Positions 1 to 5,778 are shown, numbered from the stretch's first letter. The stretch: DNA of 7,916 nucleotides from Methanomassiliicoccus sp. UBA6 (GCA_002508545.1 DAVH01000042.1:1-7916); one strand, 5' to 3'. Notes: generated from the letters alone by a model not told the origin. Numbers and translations: made by a program.

Positions 1-376
1 CCGACAGCCGCTTGCCCTCCCGCTCGAAGCCGAGGAACTCGGTGCCGGTGAGGATGTCCGCACCCTCCCGGACCGCCCGCTCGCTGCACGCCCGGTCGAA
101 CCGGGCGCGGTCTATGACCACGGCCTTGACCTCGGAGGAGCGAACCTCCAATGTCCTTCCCCCCGGGGACACCAGCCGCAGGCCGGTAATCTCGTTCATC
201 ACAGTGTCCTGGGCCTGGGCCATCTCCACGACCCGGGGGTTCACCAGCCCGGTGCACTGTACCGGAGAACCGATCTCTGCATGCTCTTCTACCACCACCG
301 TGGTGAAGGTGGCGGTCTGTGCGGCAAAGGTGCTGCCCACCGGGCCCCCTCCGATGATCACGACCTCGGCGTCCAC
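1..376 (-). CDS. Geranylgeranyl reductase family FAD-dependent protein (N-terminal part, cut by window edge)
   Basis: This frame opens at the stop at 398-400 and runs off the left edge, giving about 125 residues. It begins V-D-A-E-V-V-I-I followed by the dinucleotide-binding GGGPVG (residues 9-14). An acidic residue ends the second beta strand (VVVEE, E30). The motif SPVQCTGLV (37-45) is typical of archaeal geranylgeranyl reductases. Enzymes of this family reduce the double bonds of isoprenoid chains, for example in digeranylgeranylglycerophospholipid, to make saturated archaeol membrane lipids with FAD as cofactor. The exact substrate cannot be told from this fragment. The GTG at 376 was chosen because the protein then starts right before the Rossmann strand and lies 26 bases from the centre of a good TATA box. 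The GTG at 385 is the alternative, adding three residues. It lies downstream of the transketolase/transaldolase operon in the same orientation but has its own promoter. Confidence 0.85.
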   Translation of the reverse strand, partial: MDAEVVIIGGGPVGSTFAAQTATFTTVVVEEHAEIGSPVQCTGLVNPRVVEMAQAQDTVMNEITGLRLVSPGGRTLEVRSSEVKAVVIDRARFDRACSERAVREGADILTGTEFLGFEREGKRLS

Positions 377-397
377 GGACCTCACAACGCTGGTAAG

Positions 398-406
398 TTA
401 TAAAAA
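398..406 (-). promoter_or_regulatory. TATA box of the geranylgeranyl reductase family gene
   Basis: On the minus strand this reads TTTTTATAA, preceded by A/G-rich bases that could serve as a BRE. Its centre lies about 26 bases before the GTG at 376, the usual archaeal TATA-to-start-site distance, so the mRNA is probably leaderless. No Shine-Dalgarno sequence precedes the gene apart from a GAGG inside the first codons of the longer alternative start. Confidence 0.55.
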
Positions 407-435
407 TCCTTTTTGAAAAGGGGAAAAGGGGTTTG
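401..435 (-). terminator. Probable terminator of the tktN-tktC-tal operon, overlapping the next promoter
   Basis: Just after the transaldolase stop, the minus strand carries two CCCCTTTT blocks. A small inverted repeat CCTTTT-CA-AAAAGG (408-421) follows, and then ATTTTTAT. Archaeal RNA polymerase terminates mainly at T-rich tracts, and this is the only such tract between the operon and the next gene. The last T run is also the TATA box of the downstream gene, so the terminator and promoter share bases. Confidence 0.45.
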
Positions 436-439
436 CTCT

Positions 440-1087
440 CTACTTCTTGGGAACCTTCGCCCAGTCGTCCTGGAACCTCTTGATCCCGATGTCGGTGAGA
501 GGATGATTGAACATCTTCTTCAGCACGTCGTAGGGTATGGTGGCGACATGCGCGCCCAGGCGGGCGGCCTCCACCACGTGGACGGGGTCGCGCACCGAGG
601 CCACGATGACCTCGGTCTCGAGGTCATAGTTGTCCAGGATGTTCATTATGTCCGCGATGAGCTTCATGCCGTCCTGCCCGACGTCGTCCAGGCGGCCGAC
701 GAACGGCGATACGTAGCGCGCTCCGGCCTTGGCCGCCAGGAGAGCCTGCGCGGCTGAGAATATCAGGGTCATGTTGACCTTGATGTCCTCGGAGGCCAGG
801 GCCTTGGTGGCCTTCAGCCCCTCCTCGGTCATGGGGACCTTGATGATGACGTTGGGGTGCAGCTTGGCGAGCTTGCGGGCCTCCTCCACCATGTCCGCCG
901 CCTTGACGCTCATGACCTCGGCGCTTATGGGCCCGTCCACGATCCGGCATATCTCCTTTACCAGGGTCTCGAAGTCGGTGTTCTCCTTGGCCACCAGGCT
1001 AGGGTTGGTGGTCACTCCGTCCAGGATGCCCCAGCTGTTGACCTCTCTGATCTTGTCCAGGTTAGCGGTGTCGATGAAGATCTTCAT
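440..1087 (-). CDS. tal: Transaldolase (TalC-type, small single-domain family)
   Basis: At 215 residues this has the length of the TalC/fructose-6-phosphate aldolase subgroup of class I aldolases, a TIM barrel that usually forms a decamer. It transfers dihydroxyacetone units between sugar phosphates (sedoheptulose 7-phosphate + glyceraldehyde 3-phosphate <-> erythrose 4-phosphate + fructose 6-phosphate). Visible landmarks are FIDTANL (4-10), DGVTTNPSL (23-31), the Schiff-base lysine K83 in IIKVPMT, and VSPFVGRLDD (126-135). E57 (SAEVMS) and F129 match the residues of true transaldolases (E. coli TalB Glu96 and Phe178). In E. coli fructose-6-phosphate aldolase the equivalents are Gln59 and Tyr131, so transaldolase is preferred. 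The start ATG overlaps the transketolase C-part stop as ATGA and has a Shine-Dalgarno sequence at 1096-1101. The stop is TAG. It is the third gene of the pentose phosphate operon. Confidence 0.95.
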   Translation of the reverse strand: MKIFIDTANLDKIREVNSWGILDGVTTNPSLVAKENTDFETLVKEICRIVDGPISAEVMSVKAADMVEEARKLAKLHPNVIIKVPMTEEGLKATKALASEDIKVNMTLIFSAAQALLAAKAGARYVSPFVGRLDDVGQDGMKLIADIMNILDNYDLETEVIVASVRDPVHVVEAARLGAHVATIPYDVLKKMFNHPLTDIGIKRFQDDWAKVPKK

Positions 1088-2031
1088 TTTTTCTTCCTCC
1101 TGATGACCTCTTCGGCCGAGTCGATGATGTGCTCCGCGGTGAGCCCGTAGCGGCTCATCAGCTCATTGCTCTCCCCCGACTCGCCGAAGCAGTCAGGGGT
1201 CCCCACCCTTCTCAGCGGGGCGGGATAGTTCTCCGACAGGGAGCAGGCGACCGCGCAGCCCAGTCCAGACTTGGTGGAGTGCTCCTCCGCCGTGACCACG
1301 CATCCGGTCTTCTTGACCGAGCGCAGCAGGGTGGCCTCGTCCAGCGGCTTCACCGTGGACATGTTCACTACCTCGGCGGACACGCCCCTCTTTTCCAGCT
1401 CCTCCGCGGCGTCCATGCACACCGCGACCATCTGCCCGCAGCCCACCAGGGTGACGTCCGCGCCTTCCCTCAGCACAGTGGCCTTTCCGATGGTGAACGG
1501 CGAGTCGACCTTGGTCACCATGGGCACGTCCGCGCGGCCCAGCCGCACGTAGCAGGGGCCCTTGTGCTCGGCGACGGCCTTAACTGCCTTGTAGGCCTCG
1601 ATGCCGTCCGCCGGCACCAGCACGCACATGTTGGGCAGAGTGCTCATCAGCCCGATGTCCTCCAGGGCCTGGTGCGATGCCCCGTCCCCGCCGACGGTGA
1701 TGCCGGCGTGGGTGGCGACGATCTTGACGTTGATGTTGGGGTAGGCGATGGACTGGCGTATCTGGTCCCAGCACCGTCCGGTAGCGAACACCGCGAAGGT
1801 GGAGGCGAAGACCGTCTTGCCCGATACCGCGAGCCCGGCCGCCGTGCCCATGAGGTTCTGCTCCGCGATGCCCACGTTGAAGAACCTCTCGGGGAACTTC
1901 TTAGCGAACTCCACCGTCCTGGTGGAGGACGACAGGTCCGCGTCCAGGACGACCACGTCGGTGCGGGCCATTCCGATCTCCACCAAGGCGTTGGCGTATT
2001 CCTTGCGCTGGCTGGTGTAGACCCACTTCAT
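1084..2031 (-). CDS. tktC: Transketolase, C-terminal subunit (pyrimidine-binding and C-terminal domains)
   Basis: This 315-residue protein is the second half of a two-gene transketolase, the usual archaeal arrangement. It supplies the domain that binds the aminopyrimidine end of thiamine diphosphate (about residues 1-170) and the C-terminal transketolase domain (about 185-310). The catalytic glutamate that activates the cofactor is E57 in FNVGIAEQN. Other family landmarks are VLDADLS (28-34), ASTFAVFA (76-83), HAGITVGGDGASHQALEDI (108-126), and a C-terminal region with VTAEEHS (246-252). With the N-part it moves two-carbon units between pentose, heptose and hexose phosphates. It starts at an ATG that overlaps the N-part stop by 4 bases (ATGA), with a G-rich stretch just upstream as a possible ribosome site. 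It ends in the same kind of overlap with transaldolase. Split 1-deoxyxylulose 5-phosphate synthase or pyruvate dehydrogenase E1 beta are less likely, because the N-part partner is clearly transketolase. Confidence 0.95.
   Translation of the reverse strand: MKWVYTSQRKEYANALVEIGMARTDVVVLDADLSSSTRTVEFAKKFPERFFNVGIAEQNLMGTAAGLAVSGKTVFASTFAVFATGRCWDQIRQSIAYPNINVKIVATHAGITVGGDGASHQALEDIGLMSTLPNMCVLVPADGIEAYKAVKAVAEHKGPCYVRLGRADVPMVTKVDSPFTIGKATVLREGADVTLVGCGQMVAVCMDAAEELEKRGVSAEVVNMSTVKPLDEATLLRSVKKTGCVVTAEEHSTKSGLGCAVACSLSENYPAPLRRVGTPDCFGESGESNELMSRYGLTAEHIIDSAEEVIRRKKK
1096..1101 (-). promoter_or_regulatory. Shine-Dalgarno sequence of the transaldolase gene
   Basis: AGGAGG lies 8 bases before the ATG at 1087, inside the last codons of the transketolase C-part gene. 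Together with the ATGA overlap it fixes the start and suggests coupled translation. Confidence 0.75.
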
Positions 2032-2873
2032 GCGCTCTCCCCCAGCTCCTTAAGAGCGATGCGATACTCGTCGGCGTTGGGTGCCTTGCCGTGGAAGGCG
2101 ATGGCGCCCTCCATGAAGGAGACGCCCTTGCCCTTGATGGTGTGAGCGATGATCATCGTCGGCTTGCCGGTGACGTGGGCGGCCGCCTCGCAGGCGTCCA
2201 GGACCTGCCGCATGTCGTGGCCGTTGATCTCCAGGACGTTCCAGCCGAAGGCGCGCCACTTGTCCCCCAGCGGCTCCAGGGACATCACCTGCTCGGTGGG
2301 GCCGTCGATCTGCATCTTGTTGCGGTCCACGAAGGCGGTGAGGTTGTCGAGCTTGTAGTGGGACGCGAGCATGGCCGCTTCCCAGTTCTGCCCCTCCTGG
2401 AGCTCTCCGTCCCCCATCAGGCAGAAGATGCGCGAGAGGCGGCGGTCCAGCTTGGCCGCGAGGGCCATCCCGTTGGCCACGCTCAGCCCCTGGCCCAGGG
2501 ACCCGGTGGAGATCTCCACCCCCGGGGTCTTCATCCGGCAGGGGTGTCCCTGCAGGTGGGAGCCCAGCTTGCGCAGGGACAGGAGGTCCTCGACCGGGAA
2601 GTACCCGGACTCGGCCAGGGCCGCGTAGTAGACCGGAGCGGCATGCCCCTTGGAGAGAACGAACTTGTCGCGGTCTTCCCAGTTGGGCTCGCCGGGGCGG
2701 TGTCGCATTACCTTGAAGAAAAGCGCGGTGACGATGTCAGCGTAGGATAGCGAACCGCCAGGATGACCGGACTGGGCGGCAAAGGTCATCTTTATGATGT
2801 GTCGCCGGAGCAAGTTGGCCTTGGATTCCAGCATCTGTATAGTTTGGTCATCGTACAAAGTCAAATTAGGCAC
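2028..2873 (-). CDS. tktN: Transketolase, N-terminal subunit (thiamine diphosphate/Mg-binding domain)
   Basis: This 281-residue protein is the pyrophosphate-binding half of transketolase. Landmarks are SGHPGGSLS (35-43), the SKGHAAP loop (74-80), and GSHLQGHP (104-111). STGSLGQGLSVANGMA (122-137) follows. The thiamine diphosphate motif starts with GDGELQEGQNWEAA (154-167) and ends in DRNKMQIDGPTE (183-194), and IKGKGVSFME (246-255) follows. It acts only with the C-part encoded next. Together they catalyse the transketolase steps of the non-oxidative pentose phosphate pathway, giving ribose 5-phosphate and erythrose 4-phosphate. The start is a GTG. The frame is open only back to the stop at 2892-2894 and offers no earlier start, while the next ATG (residue 14) would cut into the conserved N-terminal helix. 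No Shine-Dalgarno sequence precedes the GTG. It is the first gene of the operon. Confidence 0.95.
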   Translation of the reverse strand: MPNLTLYDDQTIQMLESKANLLRRHIIKMTFAAQSGHPGGSLSYADIVTALFFKVMRHRPGEPNWEDRDKFVLSKGHAAPVYYAALAESGYFPVEDLLSLRKLGSHLQGHPCRMKTPGVEISTGSLGQGLSVANGMALAAKLDRRLSRIFCLMGDGELQEGQNWEAAMLASHYKLDNLTAFVDRNKMQIDGPTEQVMSLEPLGDKWRAFGWNVLEINGHDMRQVLDACEAAAHVTGKPTMIIAHTIKGKGVSFMEGAIAFHGKAPNADEYRIALKELGESA

Positions 2874-3022
2874 CTCGGGGAGAGGAGATGGTCAATAATA
2901 GGGGCATGTTAAATAAGTTTTTATTTTTCCCCGGGCCGGGGCCAGACCTATCGCCCCCCGCCGTGATTCCAAGCTTAATGAGAAAGGGATGAAAGGAATA
3001 TTTTGTAAGGGGTTTGGAGAGC
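2874..3022. other. Intergenic region between PCNA and the transketolase operon, no gene
   Basis: I see no coding region in these 149 bases. The right part, read on the minus strand, has pyrimidine-rich tracts (CCTTTC, CCCTTTCTC, 2981-3000) that may end PCNA transcription. The middle has a short GC-rich inverted repeat, CCCCG-GGC-CGGGG (2930-2942). On the minus strand it is followed by A-rich rather than T-rich sequence, so it does not look like a terminator. The left part holds the operon promoter. Confidence 0.6.
2909..2918 (-). promoter_or_regulatory. Candidate TATA box of the tktN-tktC-tal operon
   Basis: On the minus strand this reads ACTTATTTAA, preceded by A-rich sequence. It would place the start of transcription near 2888, leaving a leader of about 15 bases before the GTG. 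A second, weaker AT-rich stretch at 2893-2900 (TATTATTG) would instead give a leaderless mRNA. I cannot decide between them. Confidence 0.4.
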
Positions 3023-3760
3023 TCAATCGCTCTCGATCCTCGGGGCGAGCAGGTAGTCCACTCTGCCCTGCTTGTCCGCGATCTCGAACTCCAGCTTCAC
3101 CGGGAAGTCGCTACCCAGGTTGATCGTCACGACCGAGCCGGCCGGTATCGAGCGGACCATGTTGGAGAAGTAGTCCAGCGGGAACAGGCTCTTGACCTTC
3201 TCCGAGACATCGAGGGAGATGAGGAGGTCCTTCGGCAGCTTCAGGCTGACCGAGTCGGTGTCGCCCTCGGAGTACATCTCGAACCCTTCGGGCGAGGCGT
3301 TCAAGGCGATGTGATCGGAGACGGATTCCGCGGCCCGGATGCCCTTCTGCAGCTCGTCCGAGGTCACGGTGATCTTGGCCGGCAGATTCAGGTTAGGCAC
3401 CTTGGGGTCGCTCATGCCGGCGGTGTCGACGAGGTTCATCCTCCTGGTGATGTTGCCCACGTTGAGCACCAGGCGGTTCTTGGCCTCATCCTGCTCCATC
3501 TCGATGATGTCGCCAGCGCGAGAGAGACGGAGGACCTCCTTGATCTTGTCGAGGTCAATGCCCAACTCGGTCTCGTCGGCCGAGAACTCCTCGAACGCCG
3601 ACTTCTGGACCTTGAGGTCGACCATCGCCACGTGCGCGGGGTCGACCGCTTTCAGCTCCATCCCGTCGGCATCGATGTTGAACTTGGCCTCGTCCACGAG
3701 GGTCGAGACCACGTCAACGACTCCCTTGAGGGTCTCGGACTTGATCTTCGCGTGAAACAT
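3023..3760 (-). CDS. pcn: DNA polymerase sliding clamp, PCNA
   Basis: This protein of 245 residues has the standard length of archaeal and eukaryotic PCNA. It forms a ring around DNA that tethers DNA polymerase, FEN1, ligase and other replication and repair proteins through their PIP motifs. Visible features are the N-terminal domain with MELKAVDPAHVAMVDL (34-49), and the interdomain connector around 111-127. The second domain has SLFPLDYFSNMVRSIP (191-206) and LGSDFPVKLEFEI (215-227), and the C-terminal PIP-binding segment is YLLAPRIE (236-243). The ATG at 3760 is supported by GGAGG at 3767-3771 with a 6-base spacer. Only one clamp gene is visible, consistent with a euryarchaeal homotrimer. 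TFS lies 82 bases upstream in the same direction. The adjacency of a transcription-elongation factor gene and PCNA is known from other euryarchaea. Confidence 0.97.
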   Translation of the reverse strand: MFHAKIKSETLKGVVDVVSTLVDEAKFNIDADGMELKAVDPAHVAMVDLKVQKSAFEEFSADETELGIDLDKIKEVLRLSRAGDIIEMEQDEAKNRLVLNVGNITRRMNLVDTAGMSDPKVPNLNLPAKITVTSDELQKGIRAAESVSDHIALNASPEGFEMYSEGDTDSVSLKLPKDLLISLDVSEKVKSLFPLDYFSNMVRSIPAGSVVTINLGSDFPVKLEFEIADKQGRVDYLLAPRIESD

Positions 3761-3766
3761 GAATTT

Positions 3767-3771
3767 CCTCC
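3767..3771 (-). promoter_or_regulatory. Shine-Dalgarno sequence of PCNA
   Basis: GGAGG lies 6 bases before the ATG at 3760 and sets the start. A real leader is therefore present, so PCNA is either made from a message shared with TFS or from a promoter at least about 40 bases upstream. Possible AT-rich boxes on the minus strand are GTTTATCAG at 3813-3821 and ATTAAAAAC at 3788-3796; neither is convincing. Confidence 0.7.
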
Positions 3772-3821
3772 AAATGAGATCCTAGCAGTTTTTAATGGTA
3801 AACATGTTGGCCCTGATAAAC

Positions 3822-3837
3822 CTTGCTTAGGAGCAAG
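3822..3837 (-). repeat. Perfect 6-bp hairpin between TFS and PCNA
   Basis: CTTGCT and AGCAAG flank a 4-base loop, starting six bases after the TFS stop. No T tract follows closely, so an intrinsic terminator is unlikely. It could be a message-stabilising or processing element between the two genes, or chance. Confidence 0.3.
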
Positions 3838-3842
3838 CTGGG

Positions 3843-4178
3843 TCAGTACTTGCGCCACTTGTGGCCGCACTTGCAGCAGGTGAGGAAGGTGGTCTCCGGC
3901 TCATCCGATTTCCTGGTCTGACGCAGGTACCAATAGGCCTCGTTGTGGCCGCACTTGGGGCAGGGGACCGCGGTCTTGGGCATGACGCCCTCGATGCTGT
4001 CGACGACCGGGCAGTCCTCGACCTCGCTCTTGTTCCTCTCAATCTTGACCCTGGCAACTCCTTCCTTGGAGAGGTCCTTGGCCTTCTGCTCGAAGCCGCA
4101 CTTGGGGCTCGGGCAGACGAACTCGGTCTTGCAGCCTTCCTTGGGCCTAAGCAGACCGCCGCACTTTGGACAGAACAT
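3843..4178 (-). CDS. tfs: Transcription factor S (RNA polymerase transcript-cleavage factor, TFIIS/RPB9-like)
   Basis: At 111 residues this matches the usual length of archaeal TFS. The protein has two zinc ribbons. The N-terminal one uses C3, C6, C22 and C27. The C-terminal one uses C73, C76, C101 and C104. The acidic pair D92-E93 in RKSDEPETTF sits in the tip of the second ribbon. That tip enters the RNA polymerase secondary channel and stimulates cleavage of backtracked RNA, and the intact pair predicts an active cleavage factor rather than an inhibitory paralog. The last residues, CGHKWRKY, are typical. An extra cysteine (C102) lies between the two zinc ligands of the last pair. There is no Shine-Dalgarno sequence, and a strong TATA box 37 bases upstream predicts a very short leader. 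Confidence 0.96.
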   Translation of the reverse strand: MFCPKCGGLLRPKEGCKTEFVCPSPKCGFEQKAKDLSKEGVARVKIERNKSEVEDCPVVDSIEGVMPKTAVPCPKCGHNEAYWYLRQTRKSDEPETTFLTCCKCGHKWRKY

Positions 4179-4211
4179 TTTGACTCGCCTAATGTCGAAA
4201 AATTATGCTCG

Positions 4212-4218
4212 TATAAAA
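4212..4218 (-). promoter_or_regulatory. TATA box of the TFS gene
   Basis: On the minus strand this reads TCTTTTATAC, one of the best TATA matches in the window. Transcription would begin near 4189, leaving roughly ten bases before the ATG at 4178 and no ribosome-binding site. The message may continue into PCNA. Confidence 0.6.
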
Positions 4219-4252
4219 GAGTTCTGGATGGGACCGGGAGCGCGTCGAAGTT

Positions 4253-5173
4253 TCAGATGAACTCCCAGTCCTTCTTGTCCCCGATCGGCCGGCGCTCCGG
4301 GCGCTCCTCCTCGACCCTCCTCGCCACCTTCCTCTCGATGCCCCTCTGCTCCCGGGCCATGGTCTGCGCCCTCTCCCGCAGCGCCTTGCGCTCCTTGGGC
4401 GGGATGACCAGGGGATCCTCCTCGTCGTAGATGGCCTTCCTGGCCGAGCGGATCGTCCTCGGCATGTCCTCGGCATCGTCGTGCTCGGCGGCGACCATCT
4501 CCAGCTCCTCGAACCCCCGGCTCCGGCGGCGGGCCAGGGGCTCGCGCAGGGCGGAGGTGAAGGTGTTGCCCTCGAGGACCACCGTGGTCTGGTTCCCCCT
4601 GCTCATGCGGGACAGCAGCATCATCTCGCGGTGGGTCTGCTGGGAGAGCACCCCTCCGATGTAGGAGAACGCCACCGTGGTGACGTAGCTATCCAGGCCG
4701 AGGCTGGCGGTCGAGTGCAGCGAGGTGAAGAACGATGTGAGGTACATGTTGACGAACGCTACGTAGGGCTCGATGATCGGCACGTAGCCGGTGACCACCG
4801 CCACCACCGCCTCGGGGGTGAGGTCCACGCCGAAGATCACCGTCGGGATGATGCCCACGTTCACCAGCGTGCTGACCACGAAGATGAATATGACCGGGAT
4901 GAGGGCCGCCATCATGCCCTTGAAGGGCGCGCCGGCCCGGCGGCCTCCCACGTACCCGGCGATCATCTGGCCGAAGATGGGCAGCCACCACAGGATGAGC
5001 GACAGGGTGAAGGTATACTTGACAGCGCTCCAGAAGCTGTAGACGATGGGGCCCTCGAACTTCTTGGCCTCCTCGTCGTCGTACGTGTCCGCTAGATGAT
5101 AGACCCCGTTGTGAACGAGCGAGCTGGTGGTCTCGTCCCTGATCCTGGACCCCTTTCTTAAGAGCACTCCCAT
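4253..5173 (-). CDS. Membrane protein of unknown function with a long charged C-terminal tail
   Basis: I do not recognise this 306-residue protein. It has a polar N-terminus with an acidic patch (TYDDEEAKKFEGP, 30-42). Hydrophobic segments follow at about 52-75 and 87-116, then 120-146, and a weaker one at about 160-176. The first two are joined by a Gly/Arg-rich turn (AGYVGGRRAGAPFKG, 72-86), a pattern seen in several small archaeal integral membrane families. From about 180 to the end it is hydrophilic and strongly charged. An Arg/Lys/Glu-rich stretch (258-292) could form a long helix or coiled coil, and the end is KKDWEFI. No enzymatic motif is visible. The ATG at 5173 is preceded by GCAGGG, a weak ribosome site, and a 7-bp hairpin. 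TFS follows after 74 bases but has its own promoter. A shape-only guess is a membrane anchor whose tail binds something in the cytoplasm. Confidence 0.75.
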   Translation of the reverse strand: MGVLLRKGSRIRDETTSSLVHNGVYHLADTYDDEEAKKFEGPIVYSFWSAVKYTFTLSLILWWLPIFGQMIAGYVGGRRAGAPFKGMMAALIPVIFIFVVSTLVNVGIIPTVIFGVDLTPEAVVAVVTGYVPIIEPYVAFVNMYLTSFFTSLHSTASLGLDSYVTTVAFSYIGGVLSQQTHREMMLLSRMSRGNQTTVVLEGNTFTSALREPLARRRSRGFEELEMVAAEHDDAEDMPRTIRSARKAIYDEEDPLVIPPKERKALRERAQTMAREQRGIERKVARRVEEERPERRPIGDKKDWEFI

Positions 5174-5180
5174 CCCTGCA

Positions 5181-5198
5181 GTCGGACGGATGTCCGAC
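5181..5198 (-). repeat. Perfect 7-bp inverted repeat in the leader of the membrane protein gene
   Basis: GTCGGAC and GTCCGAC flank a 4-base loop (ATCC on the minus strand). It starts at about the predicted first transcribed base and ends 7 bases before the ATG. As RNA it would form a stable GC-rich hairpin beside the start codon; as DNA it could be an operator over the transcription start. Confidence 0.5.
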
Positions 5199-5221
5199 GA
5201 GGATGGTCATCTCCGTGAGAC

Positions 5222-5228
5222 TATAAAT
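5222..5228 (-). promoter_or_regulatory. TATA box of the membrane protein gene
   Basis: On the minus strand this reads GATTTATAG. Its centre predicts a transcription start near 5199 and a leader of about 26 bases, almost all of which is the hairpin at 5181-5198. Confidence 0.5.
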
Positions 5229-5240
5229 CACTACCGTGGT

Positions 5241-5260
5241 ATTATAATAAAAAATGAAAT
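5241..5260 (-). terminator. T-rich terminator of the HTH gene
   Basis: Within ten bases of the HTH stop codon the minus strand reads ATTTCATTTTTTATTATAAT. Such an oligo-T tract fits archaeal intrinsic termination. It separates this gene from the membrane protein gene, which has its own TATA box just beyond. Confidence 0.5.
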
Positions 5261-5267
5261 CTCCCTC

Positions 5268-5627
5268 TCAGCGAGGGATGAAGTAGAGCATGCCGCAGGC
5301 GTCGAGCGCCCGCCTGGTGCTGTCGAGGGTCACCGCTCCGTGCTGGGTGCGGTGGCGCATGATGTCCTCCAAGGGATAGTCCATGAACTCGGAGAGCGCC
5401 TTGAGGCGCTCGATGGGGAACGGTTGCTTCCCGAGGAGTATCTGCCGGATGCTCCATCCGGGATGGACCCGGGACCGGTAGCCCAGCGCCCGTCCCAGCT
5501 GGTTGATGCTCCCAGCCTTCTCGATGCCTTCCTTGATGAGCTTGACCCGGAAGGTCGAGGACAGCCACACCCTATCGTTGTCGATGGTCCTCTGACAGTA
5601 CTGTTTCAGATCAACGTTCTCAGGCAC
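5268..5627 (-). CDS. Small helix-turn-helix protein, probable DNA-binding regulator
   Basis: Counting from the GTG at 5627 the protein has 119 residues. About residues 23-90 look like a helical DNA-binding domain: a leading helix (SSTFRVKLIKEGIEKAG), then SINQLGRALGY as a likely first HTH helix. A basic turn (RSRVHPGWS) and QILLGKQPFPIERLKALSEFMDYPLEDIM follow. This order resembles XRE/Cro-like domains that end in a 'sequence of fixed helices plus threshold' pattern. The tail, GAVTLDSTRRALDACGMLYFIPR in two parts (97-109 and 110-119), has no recognised motif. I cannot name the family or target. A TTG at 5639 would add four residues, but the TATA box at 5651-5660 puts the transcription start near 5630, favouring the GTG as a leaderless start. 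The gene is divergent from yjbQ and may control itself or that neighbour. Confidence 0.75.
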   Translation of the reverse strand: MPENVDLKQYCQRTIDNDRVWLSSTFRVKLIKEGIEKAGSINQLGRALGYRSRVHPGWSIRQILLGKQPFPIERLKALSEFMDYPLEDIMRHRTQHGAVTLDSTRRALDACGMLYFIPR

Positions 5628-5650
5628 AAAAAAACTCAAAATCGTGGACG

Positions 5651-5660
5651 TAAAAATAAC
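5651..5660 (-). promoter_or_regulatory. TATA box of the HTH gene
   Basis: On the minus strand this reads GTTATTTTTA, centred about 29 bases before the GTG at 5627. The mRNA should start within a few bases of that codon, which is why the GTG is preferred over the TTG at 5639. Confidence 0.5.
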
Positions 5661-5689
5661 TTTCCTTGGTTCGTTGCGTGGTGCCCGAA

Positions 5690-5712
5690 CGCCCTCTGCC
5701 GCCTCGAGGGCG
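5690..5712. repeat. 7-bp inverted repeat, candidate operator
   Basis: CGCCCTC and GAGGGCG are exact reverse complements separated by 9 bases. The right half overlaps an 8-bp palindrome, CCTCGAGG (5702-5709). The pair lies about 34 bases behind the HTH TATA box, where an upstream operator would be expected. GC-rich DNA makes chance palindromes common, so this is tentative. Confidence 0.35.
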
Positions 5713-5770
5713 ACGGCCGCCTGGATGCGATCGGATGCCTTTCGGCGAATGATTATTCACAAGCATCAAA

Positions 5771-5778
5771 TTAATATA
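5771..5778 (+). promoter_or_regulatory. TATA box of yjbQ
   Basis: TTAATATA, preceded by A-rich sequence, predicts transcription from about 5801. That is downstream of the ATG at 5786 but 12 bases upstream of the ATG at 5813, so it decides the start of the gene. Confidence 0.55.

Noticed and set aside
440..1087. Fructose-6-phosphate aldolase instead of transaldolase
   Set aside because: The active site has Glu57 and Phe129, the transaldolase combination, and the gene follows transketolase in an operon.
1129..2145. A long open frame (about 338 codons) on the plus strand
   Set aside because: It is antisense to both transketolase genes, has a low-complexity His/Gly/Arg/Leu-rich product typical of a shadow frame in GC-rich DNA, and shows no domain; the minus-strand genes have clear active-site motifs.
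1084..2873. Transketolase broken into two genes by a frameshift
   Set aside because: The two halves split at the normal domain boundary with an ATGA overlap and the archaeal family is usually encoded this way, so it is a natural two-subunit enzyme.
2929..2943. GC-rich hairpin as an intrinsic terminator for PCNA
   Set aside because: On the PCNA strand it is followed by A-rich rather than T-rich sequence and sits beyond the pyrimidine-rich tracts that are closer to the stop codon.
3014..3883. A 289-codon open frame on the plus strand across PCNA
   Set aside because: It is antisense to PCNA and to the end of TFS, both unmistakable, and its product is a compositionally biased shadow.
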